Positions 23,008-33,577 of a stretch of DNA of 64,000 nt are shown here, piece by piece (positions within the stretch are counted from its first letter, which is position 1; each line of letters opens with the position of its first letter). This DNA comes from Glycine soja (lineage: Eukaryota > Streptophyta > Magnoliopsida > Fabales > Fabaceae), in contig NC_041021.1 in NCBI RefSeq assembly GCF_004193775.1, positions 22,536,632 to 22,600,631 on the forward strand, read 5' to 3'. The notes beneath the pieces were generated by a model, which made no database searches, was not told the origin of the DNA, and saw only the letters and a list, made by a program, of their open reading frames with translations. Made by a program: the position numbers and the translations under genes.

Positions 23008-24987
23008 TTACATTATGCTCGTTGCGTAAATGCCGGGGCGTTCCTCCACTTGCCAATTTCCCAGCTGGAAATCAGGAGGGCATGGTCGTACCGAATCTAA
23101 TGTACTCGGAACATCATCTTTGTATATCGCGACCACTTGACCTTTGTCTCCCAGACCCGCGCTTATAAAGCTTCTACTTATGTGGCAGGGCGTGCTTCCT
23201 TCACTTTCTTGTCTCCAACGCGAGCTTTGACCACTGTTCTTCCTTCCCGCGATGCTTCTTTTCATGTCCGCCTGAGTAGGCTTATAGCCTAAACCATACT
23301 TCCCACGATTTCCTTGGGCATTTATCAGGCTAGTTATGCCGCCGTTGTCTTTGCCTAAACCTATTCCGGGTTCATAACCGTTCCCCAACATAACTCGGGC
23401 CATCATTACTGCTGCATCGGACAGACAAGGCTGCCCAGAGAAGGAGTCCACAGAGGAAATGCTGACCACCTCAAAAGACTGGAAAGCGGTTTCTAACGAT
23501 TCTTCTGCGGCTTCCACATAAGGCATAGAGGATGGGTAGCTTACCAAGATGTCTTCCTCGCCTGACACGATGACCAAATGCCCCTCCACTACGAATTTCA
23601 ACTTTTGGTGGAGTGTAGAGGGCACAACTCCCACTGAATGGTTCCACGGGCGCCCCAACAGACAGCTGTAAGGGGGGTTAATATCCATTATTTGGAAGGT
23701 GACTTGACAGGTGTGAGGGCCTATTTGTACTGGGAGATCGATCTCTCCCCTAACCTCTCGGCGAGTGCCGTCGAAGGCACGAACCACCATTGAACTCGGC
23801 TTTAAGTGGGAAGCATTGAATGGTAATTTCTCCAAAGTGCTCTTAGGCATCACGTTTAAACTGGAACCATTATCGATGAGCACCTTGGCTACGATATGGT
23901 CCATACACTTGACTGATACGTGTAAAGCCTTATTATGCCCTCTCCCCTCGGCAGGGATTTCTTCTTCGGCGAAGGCAAGATAGTTGTTGGCAGTGATATT
24001 GTTGACCAGCCCTCCGAAACCTTCTACCGAGATATCTTGGGCCACATGGGCCTCGTTCAGAACTTTTACTAGCAGAGCCCGATGAGGCTCGGAGCTCATA
24101 AGTAACTCCAACAGCGAGACCCTGGCCGGGGTTTTGTTGAGCTGTTCAATAACCTTGAATTCGCTCTGCTGAATTATTCGGAGGAACTTGCTGGCTTCCT
24201 CTAGCGACACCTCCTTTTTACCATCCTTTTTCTCCGGGAGGCCCTTTGCCGGAATATCTTTATTCGAAGCATGGGGTGCTTCGCCATCTTGTTCCTCCAC
24301 CACTTTTCCTTTTCCCTTCACGTCCGCGGGTTGGACTGGTAGGTCCGGAGGCGCGAACACACGACCACTACGGGTCACACCACTCAGTCCCGTGATATTT
24401 GTTACTTTAGCTGACAACGAGCTGACGTTAGTGGCTTCTTCTTCCTTCTCCCTCGGAGGTGTATATCTCCATGGTACTGCGTGGCTACTTTGGTATGGGA
24501 AAGGAACAGGTTTGGCTACTAAGGGGTGTCCGGGCTTTTGCGAAGCTGCGCTTTTGGTGAAGTATATCACCAAGGGTTTGGGCTTCGCAACACTACTCCC
24601 ATCCGTGGACTGCATGCATATATGCTGCTCTTCTTTTCCTTCACTGCCGACTTCCAGTTGACGTTGATCTATCATCCGCTGTAACAACTCCTCTACTCCC
24701 AAACATGTCTCCATGTCATGCAGCTCGCCGGAATGTAGCAAACAGGAATCCTCCTTACACCCACTATGGGGAATCACACCTCCTTTTTGTAGGGCCTCAA
24801 AGATAAACCTCCTAGGGGTTGCCACATCCCTTAAAGGTTTAGACCTGTGTGGCCTATCGGACTCAACGGCATTAACCGCTCCCCCTCCATGATTGGCGAG
24901 TGGGTTGGTTCTCACATTGGGCCGATCCTCTTGGAAAGTCAGCCATCCAGCATCCATTAAATGTTGGACCTTGTATTTAAGGGCCAA
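23008..24987 (-). pseudogene. pro: Ogre protease and G-patch region, cut off from gag by one stop
   Basis: 659 codons in the same frame as gag, separated by TAA at 24994-24996. The aspartic protease signature is LIDNGSS (~codon 367) with a downstream GRPW segment. A G-patch-like, glycine-rich RNA-binding motif (GYEPGIGLGK ... GKYGLGYKP, ~codons 535-570) follows the protease. The N-terminal part continues the Gag nucleocapsid (KVQHLMDAGWLTFQ). It processes the polyprotein. G-patch after protease is known in betaretroviruses and occurs in related plant elements, so it is probably a family trait here. Confidence 0.88.
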
Positions 24988-24993
24988 GCATTT

Positions 24994-26679
24994 TTAAACG
25001 GAATGCCCCGGGACACCCCCATGGTACTTGCAGGTTGCGTTAGGGTCATACCACTTCGGGAAAGGGGGTTCGAGGACCCTTCCGGGAGTTACCACGGCCA
25101 AATGATTGGTGATGAGGGATGGCAAAAGATCTTCGTACGTCATTGGGAGTGGGGTGAATTCCGGAAATGGCCTCGGAGGGAAGTTCCTTGTCGTGTTGGA
25201 ATTACCGGCCGGTCGAGTCGTGTTCGGAGTTGGAATTTGGGGAGCTTCCCTCTGGGTGGGTGCCTTAGGCTGCACGGGTGTTGAACTAGAGGCGTTCCCG
25301 GTATGAGCCGAGAAGCTCGGGTGATGTTGCGCGTACTGATGGGTACCATGAGGCGTTTGCTGGGGTTTGACCCACGCGGGTGTTGAAGAGACGGCATGGG
25401 CATCTCCTTCCTTCCTTTTTGCCCCTGTTGCCCCGATTCTTTTGGCATTCGCATTTGTGGAGGAAACGTAATCAAACTTCCCTCTTTTCAATCCTACCTC
25501 GATTCTTTCCCCGGCAAATACTAGATCCGCAAAGCTGGACGGCATGTAACCTACTAGCTTCTCATAGTAGAACACTGGCAGAGTGTCTACCATCATGGTG
25601 ATCATCTCTCTCTCAACCATGGGAGGAGCTACTTGTGCCGCCAAATCCCTCCACCGCTGCGCATATTCTTTAAAGGTTTCACCCTCTTTCTTGAACATAT
25701 TCTGCAGTTGAGTGCGGTCGGGAGCCATATCAGAATTGTACTGATACTGCCTTAGGAAGGCAGTAATCAGATCCTTCCAAGTACGGATACGGGAAGCTTC
25801 CAAATTAGTGTACCACACTACCGCAGCTCCGGCCAAGCTATCTTGAAAGAAGTGTATTAATAGCTTCTCATCCTTAGAGTGGGCGCCCATCTTACGGCAG
25901 TACATCTTGAGATGGTTTTTGGGACAAGTCGTCCCTTTATACTTGTCGAAGTCCGGCACTTTGAACTTCGGGGGAATAACAACATCGGGTACTAAGCAAA
26001 GATCCGTCATGTCTGCGAACGGATAGTCCCCAAATCCTTCCACGACCCTCAATTTTTCCTCAAGGAGATCGAGCTTCCTCCTTTCTTCAGTTGCTGGGGG
26101 CGGTCCTTCCGTGGACAAAACTATTGGTGGTGCCGCGATGTTGGGTTGAGGCAACGTGCCTGGTGCCGGCCCTTCGGGGATCGGGGGATAGAACTCGACA
26201 TCCCTTCGAGCATAGTCTTGAGGGTCTTTGTGGACTTCGTCGGGCTGTTGAGGAGGCTCTCTTTCAAGGACGGGAGAAGCAATGTGGCCCGCATCTTCTT
26301 GCAAGACGGGTGGTGAGTAGTTGGGCGGCAATCCATAAGGGTAAGCCGCTCGGTTGTATCCCAGGTGAGGGCTGCCATCGTGCCCCAGTGTGTCCCTTCC
26401 CCGTCCTACTATGTTTGAAGGAGGATGGTGCGCAGTTGCCAAGAGAGTCGGGTCTGCTTCGGCAGCCGAACTGACAGCGGCAGCGGTGGCCGCGTTCTTC
26501 TCTATGAGCTGCTTCATACTTAACATGGCCTCCATCATGGAGGCCATTTGTTCTTTCAGAGCCGACATGTCGGCTTTCATCTGTTCCTGTGTCTCCTCTA
26601 GATCACCCATCGTTCTAGATTTGGATCTGGTGCGATAGGGATGCCTTGTGGCGCGTTTAGTTATGGTGTTTTTCCCCAA
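24994..26679 (-). pseudogene. gag: Ogre gag, truncated inside its zinc-finger-like end
   Basis: 561 codons. N-terminal coiled-coil-like stretch (residues ~22-65, rich in M/E/L/K), a long proline-rich linker, then the retrotransposon Gag core (WKDLITAFLRQYQYN, FKEYAQRWRDLAAQV, ~290-370). It ends at CKYHGGVPGHSV, where the stop TAA at 24994-24996 interrupts a Cys/His cluster whose next residues (KC...) continue in frame. Gag forms the particle around element RNA. A single substitution (probably GAA to TAA) accounts for the break. Confidence 0.9.
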
Positions 26680-26844
26680 AAAACCAAACGTGAGGAGTGG
26701 GTAAAGAAAAAATGCATGCTAGAGATGAAATGTAGGAGTGATTTGATTTGCACAAGCTTTTTGGAGTAGAAACATGGGACCAACTCATTTTATTTCAAAA
26801 AGAAAGTCGTATCTAGTCAAGGTCTGAGAGACCATACAAGTTTC

Positions 26845-28746
26845 CTAACGATTTCTAATTATATGGGCCATTAAGTCTATCATATGCTGACAATAGCCGA
26901 GAAGCCCATGAATCTCTTCGGGGGCGGAGTAGGTGTCTGCCATCGCCTTGGCCTTGGCTAACAAGCGGGGAAGTTCTTGACTCCCGTTCAAGGTAAGAGC
27001 AAACCGATCCATCCACATGGTTGCCTCTTGGTGTAAAGAGTCGATCACCCTTCCTCTAGCCTCTTTTTCCACGTATACTTGAGCATACTCGTCCGTGATT
27101 CTATGCTCGTGGGCCGTGGCTAGACCTAACTTTTCTTGGTACTTGGTGATGATAGCTAGCATGTTGATCTCCGTCTCGCATAAACGCTGAGACAAGCTTC
27201 TTTTGGACCTTGAACAAGCAACTAACTCCTCTTTTAGAACCATGCTATGTGCTCGCGACTGGTCCCTCTCTTCCCTTCGCAGCTTGAGTTCACTATTGCT
27301 ACCCCATAGAGCTCCGCGAAATTTATTCCGGCCATACTCTTCCTTGCGAGCCCTCTTGGTCTCTTGTTCAAGGGCTCTTGCGGTAATTGCATTCTCTTCC
27401 CGTAACCCGGCACACTCCTTCCGAATGTGTGTTGCGGCCAACTTGAACTTCTCCTTGGCAAATTTCGCCTTTCCTAACTCGCTTTTGAGAGCTTGGACTT
27501 CTTCGTCCTCTTCCGGTGCTTCAAAACTCTCTTCGCTGACGACTTTTAACTTGGCGAGCCAATCTAAACCTCGTATATGAACTTTCAGCCATTCATGGTA
27601 GCCACCAATGATGCCATTACGAATGCCTCTAAGTTCTTGATCTTTCCTTAACGGGGTTTCCCATGCCTTATGGATTCTTTGTATAGTCTTGGAATTTTGT
27701 GCGCCGAAATCCCTCACAAGGAAAGGAGACATGCTTTCTTCCGTCGGTGCTCCCCTCATGGGGTACCCTAGTTGTCTTATAGCGAGCGCGGGATTGTAGT
27801 TAATACAACCCCTCGTTCCTACCAGCGGAATGTTTGGGTATCCTCCACATGAGAAAAGGACTCCTTCTTTTCCTTCCTTCCATCGGGGGAACCAACTGAT
27901 TGTTCTACCTCCTATCCCGGCCAAAAGCTGGTCCCAATCTATTCTCCTCTTTTCAGTACACGAGCGATGGCTCAGGAGCGGACATGGATGTCTTGTGTCT
28001 TGTTGGAACAAGTGCGAAACCAACCAAACACAGAGGGCGGGCAAGCAACAGATGATCCGTGCGCTACTCTTTTCGCACCTTCGGTCAAATGTGTCAAATA
28101 GATCTGCCAAGACAGCTACCACCGGACTTTCCTTGCTATGGTGGTAGGCAAGGAAAGCGTCGATTGCTGCTAGGTCCACCAAACCATCCACGTTTGGAAA
28201 GAGGACGACCCCAAAAATTAGCAAAGCTAACACATCCATAAACGGGACCCAATCTCCTTGATTGGCCATACCCCTCGCCTTGTCTTCTAGGTACCTCCGT
28301 GGTAGGCCCGCTATGCCGTTCGGAGTCTGTTTTATGCGGTCCAAACCTCTTGCTGAATCCTTGACCACAGTTGCAATTCTGCTCAAAGAGGGGAGACACC
28401 CGGATGAAAGATATGATTTTCTTCCCCCGAGAGGACATCCTAGAATTTCCTCAAATTCTTCAATGGTTGGTACTAATTGGAAGTCTCCGAATGTGAAGCA
28501 TCTCAAAGGCTGGTCGTAGTATTGGGTGAGTGATGCAATGGCTTCTATGGATACCTCTGCTAAGGTCAACTCTAAGATCTTTCCGTAAGTCTTACGAAAA
28601 GCTTGCATTTGGAGAGGTTCCATCAACCGCCCTAATTCCTTGATGCTGGTGGTATCTAAGCTTTTAACCTTGACTTGGTAGAACCTCTTGCCGGTTTGAT
28701 TTGTTCCCATGCTTGCTAAAGTGAGACAAAAGCTGGTGCAAATCAA
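26845..28746 (-). CDS. Ogre ORF1, plant mobile-domain-like protein with coiled coil
   Basis: Intact 633-codon frame. A more likely start is the ATG at 28710 (MGTNQTGKRFYQ), since the preceding 12 residues look like leader. The first ~400 residues resemble the plant mobile domain family found in many transposons (motifs LRCFTFGDFQLVPT, FEEILGCPL, ALLIFGVVLFPNVDGLVD; I believe DUF7745 in recent Pfam). Residues ~410-600 are rich in E/K/R/L with a heptad-like pattern, suggesting a long coiled coil. An ORF upstream of gag is a defining Ogre feature, but its function is not established. It lies ~165 bp upstream of gag on the same strand and presumably is translated from the genomic RNA leader. Confidence 0.85.
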   Translation of the reverse strand: MICTSFCLTLASMGTNQTGKRFYQVKVKSLDTTSIKELGRLMEPLQMQAFRKTYGKILELTLAEVSIEAIASLTQYYDQPLRCFTFGDFQLVPTIEEFEEILGCPLGGRKSYLSSGCLPSLSRIATVVKDSARGLDRIKQTPNGIAGLPRRYLEDKARGMANQGDWVPFMDVLALLIFGVVLFPNVDGLVDLAAIDAFLAYHHSKESPVVAVLADLFDTFDRRCEKSSARIICCLPALCVWLVSHLFQQDTRHPCPLLSHRSCTEKRRIDWDQLLAGIGGRTISWFPRWKEGKEGVLFSCGGYPNIPLVGTRGCINYNPALAIRQLGYPMRGAPTEESMSPFLVRDFGAQNSKTIQRIHKAWETPLRKDQELRGIRNGIIGGYHEWLKVHIRGLDWLAKLKVVSEESFEAPEEDEEVQALKSELGKAKFAKEKFKLAATHIRKECAGLREENAITARALEQETKRARKEEYGRNKFRGALWGSNSELKLRREERDQSRAHSMVLKEELVACSRSKRSLSQRLCETEINMLAIITKYQEKLGLATAHEHRITDEYAQVYVEKEARGRVIDSLHQEATMWMDRFALTLNGSQELPRLLAKAKAMADTYSAPEEIHGLLGYCQHMIDLMAHIIRNR

Positions 28747-29553
28747 AACTCCGATATCTCATGGGTGGAATGGATGAATGCATGAAGGAATGCATATAAC
28801 ACAGATGCAATCTAGGAATGCGGGGGTCCGGGGAATTCGTCCCCTTCTTAGACACAACGTCTAGGGGTAGCAAAGTGCCCCAACGTACGTTTTTAAGAAG
28901 GCGACACGGACCCTCCGTTGGTTTGTTTACAAAAGGGATCAAGACAGAACCCATATGCGATGCCTATGCAAAAGACACAATGCGGGAATGTACACAGTAT
29001 GACAATATTCACTGAACATAAGCAAAAGGGTATATGATACTTATGCATGGCAGTGTGAAAAATGGCACACAGCGTGTTTGCTCGTGCCCCTATTTAAGGG
29101 ACCTATAAGGGAGAGAACTAACTAGGCATTTAGTGACAACACCCAAGGTAGTCATATCTCTTTTGATGGTTTCTAGAGGTATTATCCTCTTTGAAGAACA
29201 TATTGTAGCAGTAGGGACTACTAGCAACAATAAGTTTTCAAAGAAAAAAGCTCTAGATGAGGGTTCACTGTAATCAAGCAAGTCGGAGACCTAGCATGAT
29301 CACAGATTCACCTCCGCTCCTTATGTTCCCATGAACCCGGGTATAGGGCCCTTTTTCACTCACAGTGTGTGCAAATAGTGTTGGTGTTTGTGTGCATCAA
29401 ATGAATAAATATTTACCCCATGCATACATTTTAAAACGCACTAAAAGCAACAAAGAGTTTATATACATAAGAACATAATGAAGGGACACCAACAAAGGGA
29501 TAAGTCACGGTAAAACATTGCACAAGATTAAATGGCCTAACTCTCTAAAAATA
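28747..29553 (-). other. Ogre 5' leader between primer site and ORF1
   Basis: About 800 bp without a convincing gene. Contains short tracts similar to leader sequence only; I see no stem-loop module of the TACGTA type here. Confidence 0.6.
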
Positions 29554-29572
29554 GTCCCCAGTGGAGTCGCCA
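29554..29572 (-). other. Ogre primer binding site (Arg-tRNA type)
   Basis: Minus strand TGGCGACTCCACTGGGGAC, 2 bp inside the 5' LTR. Ogre elements are known to use an arginine tRNA primer site of this form. It complements a tRNA end in CCA. Confidence 0.85.
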
Positions 29573-29574
29573 AC

Positions 29575-31221
29575 TGTCGCAACCTACCCTTCGGCGGGAG
29601 GGCGACGCGAGACTCGCGGGATGCGTGTTCCACGAAAGGAATACGCGCGGAGTCGCCACCAACGTTTATTTGAGGAAAACGTCGGAAAAACCGGAAAAGA
29701 CGCGATCTACAAACTTTTAAGTGAAAGGTTCGGGAGTTGTATTTACGCACGGGGAAGGTATTAGCACCCCACACGTCCGTCCCAAGGGACGGCAGCCTTT
29801 AATCGAATGTGCAAACATGACTTTGATTTTTATGTTCCCTTTTATGTCCTTATATCCTTTATACCCTTTTTATATTTTTTTCCTTTTTTGTGGTCGACAA
29901 GGGTGTTTACCTTTGTCCTACGTATTCCTCAATTTGCGATGAGGAAATCAGACCTACGTAGTTCTTTCTTATCAAGTGATTCTTTTTACTTAAGTGGTGA
30001 TCATTTTAAGGCGTTGGACCTTAAAAATGATCCATTTTACTTAGTGAGAAATTGAAATGACAAACTTCAAAAGCCTATTTTTATGGACGAGCTTGACTAG
30101 ACGAGTTGATTTTAGCCTTAGTTTCACTTTAGTTATTAATCAATTCGATTAAGAATGAGAAATCCCAAAGAGAAAACGTCCGATTGATTTTCCGCTTTAT
30201 TTTGCTAAAAGATGTTTTTTGATTATTATATTATTTTTTTACCTCTTTTTTTTGATTTCCAACGTGGTTACGGCACGACCGAATGGTCGGAATTTATTTT
30301 AACCGAAGTTATCGGATAATACAATTCAAACGTTCGGTGGAAATTTATTTTATTTTTAAGTTAAGCGAGAAATGACTTAAGTAAAATGGCTTAAGCACGT
30401 CAAGAGGGGGTATAAAAAGTAAACAAAACGAGAATAAAAATGCACGAAACACAATGTGGACCACTACGGGTACATAGAATGAATCGAAAAGCTTGGTTCG
30501 AGGTACTTACCCGTTGAAGATCGAAGAACGATGAAGAACGAATGAAGAACGTCGAAGAACGGTTGAAACCTTTGCGAAATTTTCACGGAAAACGTTACGG
30601 AAACGTTTCGGAAGCGCCTCGGCTTAGATTTTCTTCACGGAAACAATTTTTCCAAGCAAATTCGAAAGAGAGAAAAGTGCCTAAGGGGCTGAACCCTTTT
30701 CTTCTTCACTTCCTCCCCTATTTATAGCAAAATAGGGGAGGTGGTTGCTGCCCAGCTCGCCCAGGCAAGCCATGTTGCTTCCCCCAGAAGCAACAGCCTT
30801 CTGGAGGAATATTCTGGAGGGCCCAAGTGGGCCTGGTGCTATTTGCACCCCCATTTTTACTAAGTACACCCCCTCTACTTTTTTTTTGGTGATTCTTTTT
30901 TCGTAAAGTTACGGAAACTTATGAATTTCGTAACGATACTTGTTTTCTTTCCGTAATGTTACGGAACCTTGCGATTACATAATCATCCCCTTTTTGACTT
31001 ACGGAATGTTACGGAACCTCACTTAATTATGCAACGATGCTTCCATTTGATTTCCGGTGTGTCACGAAAACTTACGGATTGTGCATCAATATTTTTTGGT
31101 TTTCCGGCATGTCCTGGAATTTCACAAATTGCCTAATGATGGGTGCCAAGCACCTCACAAGGACCAAAGAAAGGTCGCATGTCATCAAGCAAAGGTCCCC
31201 GGACGAAATTAGGGTATGACA
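29575..31221 (-). repeat. Ogre 5' LTR (1647 bp)
   Basis: Plus-strand view runs TGTCGCAACC to GGGTATGACA. Sense-strand TATA box CTATAAATAG at 30718-30727. A TACGTA stem-loop sits at 29918-29961, downstream of the TATA and so within the transcript leader. A GCTCGCCCAGGC-type half palindrome lies near 30755. The right flank is satellite; the 5 bp duplication cannot be checked because the other end is off-window. Confidence 0.93.
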
Positions 31222-33566
31222 GTCTGATTCAGGTGCATCACATATCGAGAAGCACGAAATTGAACAACGCAAGCTCTCGACAAATTCAAATGGTCATAAC
31301 TTTCCACTCGGATGTCCGATTCAGGCGCATCACATATAGAGACGCTCGAAATTAAAGACTGGAAGCTCTCGAGAAATTCAAATGGTCATAACTTTCACTG
31401 GGATGTCCGATTCAGGCGCATAGTACATCGAGACGTTTGAAATTAAATAACGGAACCTCTCGAGAAATTCAACTGGTCATAACTTTTCACATGGATGTCC
31501 AGTTCGGGCGCATAATATGTCGAGACGCTTGAAATTGACCAACAAAAGCTCTCGAGAAATTCAAATGGTCATAACTTTTATCTCAATCGTCCAATTGAGT
31601 CGCATCACATATCGAGACGCTCGAAATTGAACAACGGAAGCTCTCGAGAATTCATATGGTCATAACCTTTCACTCGGAGGTCCGATTCAGCCGCATCACA
31701 TATCGAGACGCTCGAAATTGAATACCAGAAGCTCTCGAGAAATTCAAATGGTTATAACTTTTAACATAGATGTCCGATTCAGGCGCATAATATATCGAGA
31801 CGCTCGAAATTGAACAATGGAAGCTCACGAGAAATTCCAATGGTCATAACATTACACACGGATGCCCGATTCCGTAATATAATATATCGAGACGCTCGAA
31901 ATTGAACAACAGAAGCTCTCGAGATATTCAAATGGTCATAACTTTTCACACGGAGTTCCGATTCAGGCGCATAATATATCGAGACGCTGAAAATTGAACA
32001 ACGGAAGCTCTCGAGCAATTCAAATGGTCATAACTTTTCAGTCGCATGTCTGATTCAGGAACATCACATATCAAGACGCTCAAAACCCAACAACGGAAGC
32101 TCACGAGAAATTCAAATGATCATAACTTTTCACACGGAGGTCCGATTCAGGTACATGATATATTGAGACGCTCGAAATTTAACAACGGAAGCTCTCGAGA
32201 AATTCAAATGGTCATAACTTTTAACTTAGATGTCTGATTCAGTCGCATCACATATTGAGACGCTCGAAATTGAACAATGGAAGCTCTCGAGAAATTCCAT
32301 GGTTACAACATTACACACGGATGCCTGATTCGGTAATATAATATATCGAGACGCTCGAAATTGAAATATGGAAGCTCTCGAGAATTCCAATGGTCATAAA
32401 ATTTCACTCGGATGTCTGATTCAGGTACATCACATATCGCGACGCTCAAAATTCAACAACGGAAGCTCTCGAGAAATTCAAATGATCATAACTTTTAACA
32501 CGGAGGTCCGATTCAGGAGAGTGATATATTGAGACGCTTGAAATTTAACAACGAAAGCTCTCGAAAAATTCAAATGGTCATTACTTTCCACACGGAGGTT
32601 CGATTCAGGAGCATCACATATCGAGACGCTCGAAATTGAACAACGGAAGCTCTCGAGAAATTCAATGGTCATAACTTTTCACAGGGAGGTCCGATTCCAG
32701 CGCGTAATATATAGAGACGCTGATAATTGAACAACGGAAGCTCTCGAGCAATTCAATGGTCATAACTTTTCAGTCGGATGTGCGATTCTGGCACATCACA
32801 TATCAAGATGCTCAAAACCCAACACGGAAGCTCCCGAGAAATTCAAATGATCATAACTTTTCACACGGAGGTCGATTCAGGCGCATGATATATTGAGACG
32901 CTCGAAATTCAACAACGGAAGCTCTCGAGAAATTCAAATGGTCATAACTTTTAACTTAGAAGTCCGATTCAGTCGCATCCACATATCGAGACGCTCGAAA
33001 TTGACATGGAAGCTCTCAAGAAATTCCAATAGTCATAACATTACACACGGATGCCTGATTCGGTAATATAATATATCGAGACACTCCGAAATTTGAAATA
33101 TGGAAGCTCTCCGAGAAATTTCAAATGGTCATAACTTTCCACTGGATGTCCGATTCAGGCGCATCACATATAGAGACGCCTCGAAATTAAAGACTGGAAG
33201 CTCTCGAGAAATTCAAATGGTCATAACTTTTCACTGGGATGTCCGATTCAGGCGCATAGTTACATCGAGACGTTCGAAATTAAATAACGGAACCTCTCGA
33301 GAAATTCAAATGGTCATAACTTTTCACATAGATGCCGATTCAGGCGCATAATATCCGAACGCTCCGAAATTGAACAATGGAAGCTCACGAGAAATTCCAA
33401 TGGTCATAACTTTTCAACTGGATGTCCAGTTCGAGCGCATAATATGTCGAGACGCTTGAAATTGACCAACAAAAGCTCTCGGGAATTCAAATGGTCATAA
33501 CTTTTATCTCAATCGTCCGATTCAGTCGCATACTATCGAGACGCTCGAAATTGAAAAACGGAAGCT
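31222..33566. repeat. CentGm-type centromere satellite, ~26 monomers of ~91-92 bp
   Basis: Each monomer contains gtccgattcaggcgcat, atcgagacgctcgaaattga, ggaagctctcgagaaattc and aaatggtcataactttt. I recognise this as the soybean 91/92 bp centromeric satellite (CentGm, SB92). Monomers are diverged, with frequent one-base indels, and show shared variants at distances of eight monomers. The array is bounded by the Ogre 5' LTR on the left and by truncated chromovirus copy B on the right. Confidence 0.93.
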
Positions 33567-33577
33567 AGAGAGATCTC

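Larger units (their letters stand above)
10969..31221 (-). mobile_element. Ogre/Tat-type LTR retrotransposon with extra 3' ORF
   Basis: Minus-strand order: 5' LTR (29575-31221), Arg-tRNA-type primer site, ORF1, gag, protease/G-patch, RT-RNase H, archaeal-type RNase H plus integrase, an extra ORF, a hairpin tandem array, polypurine tract, 3' LTR (10969-11618, cut by chromovirus A). About 20 kb remains here. ORF1 upstream of gag, the second RNase H and the very large size are diagnostic of the Tat/Ogre branch of Ty3/gypsy. It abuts the centromere satellite on the right (31221/31222). LTR copies differ at several percent of positions, so the insertion is older than chromovirus A. Confidence 0.92.

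Noticed and set aside
23765..28954. Plus-strand frames opposite Ogre gag, protease and ORF1
   Set aside because: Antisense shadows; the minus-strand proteins are the ones with recognisable domains.
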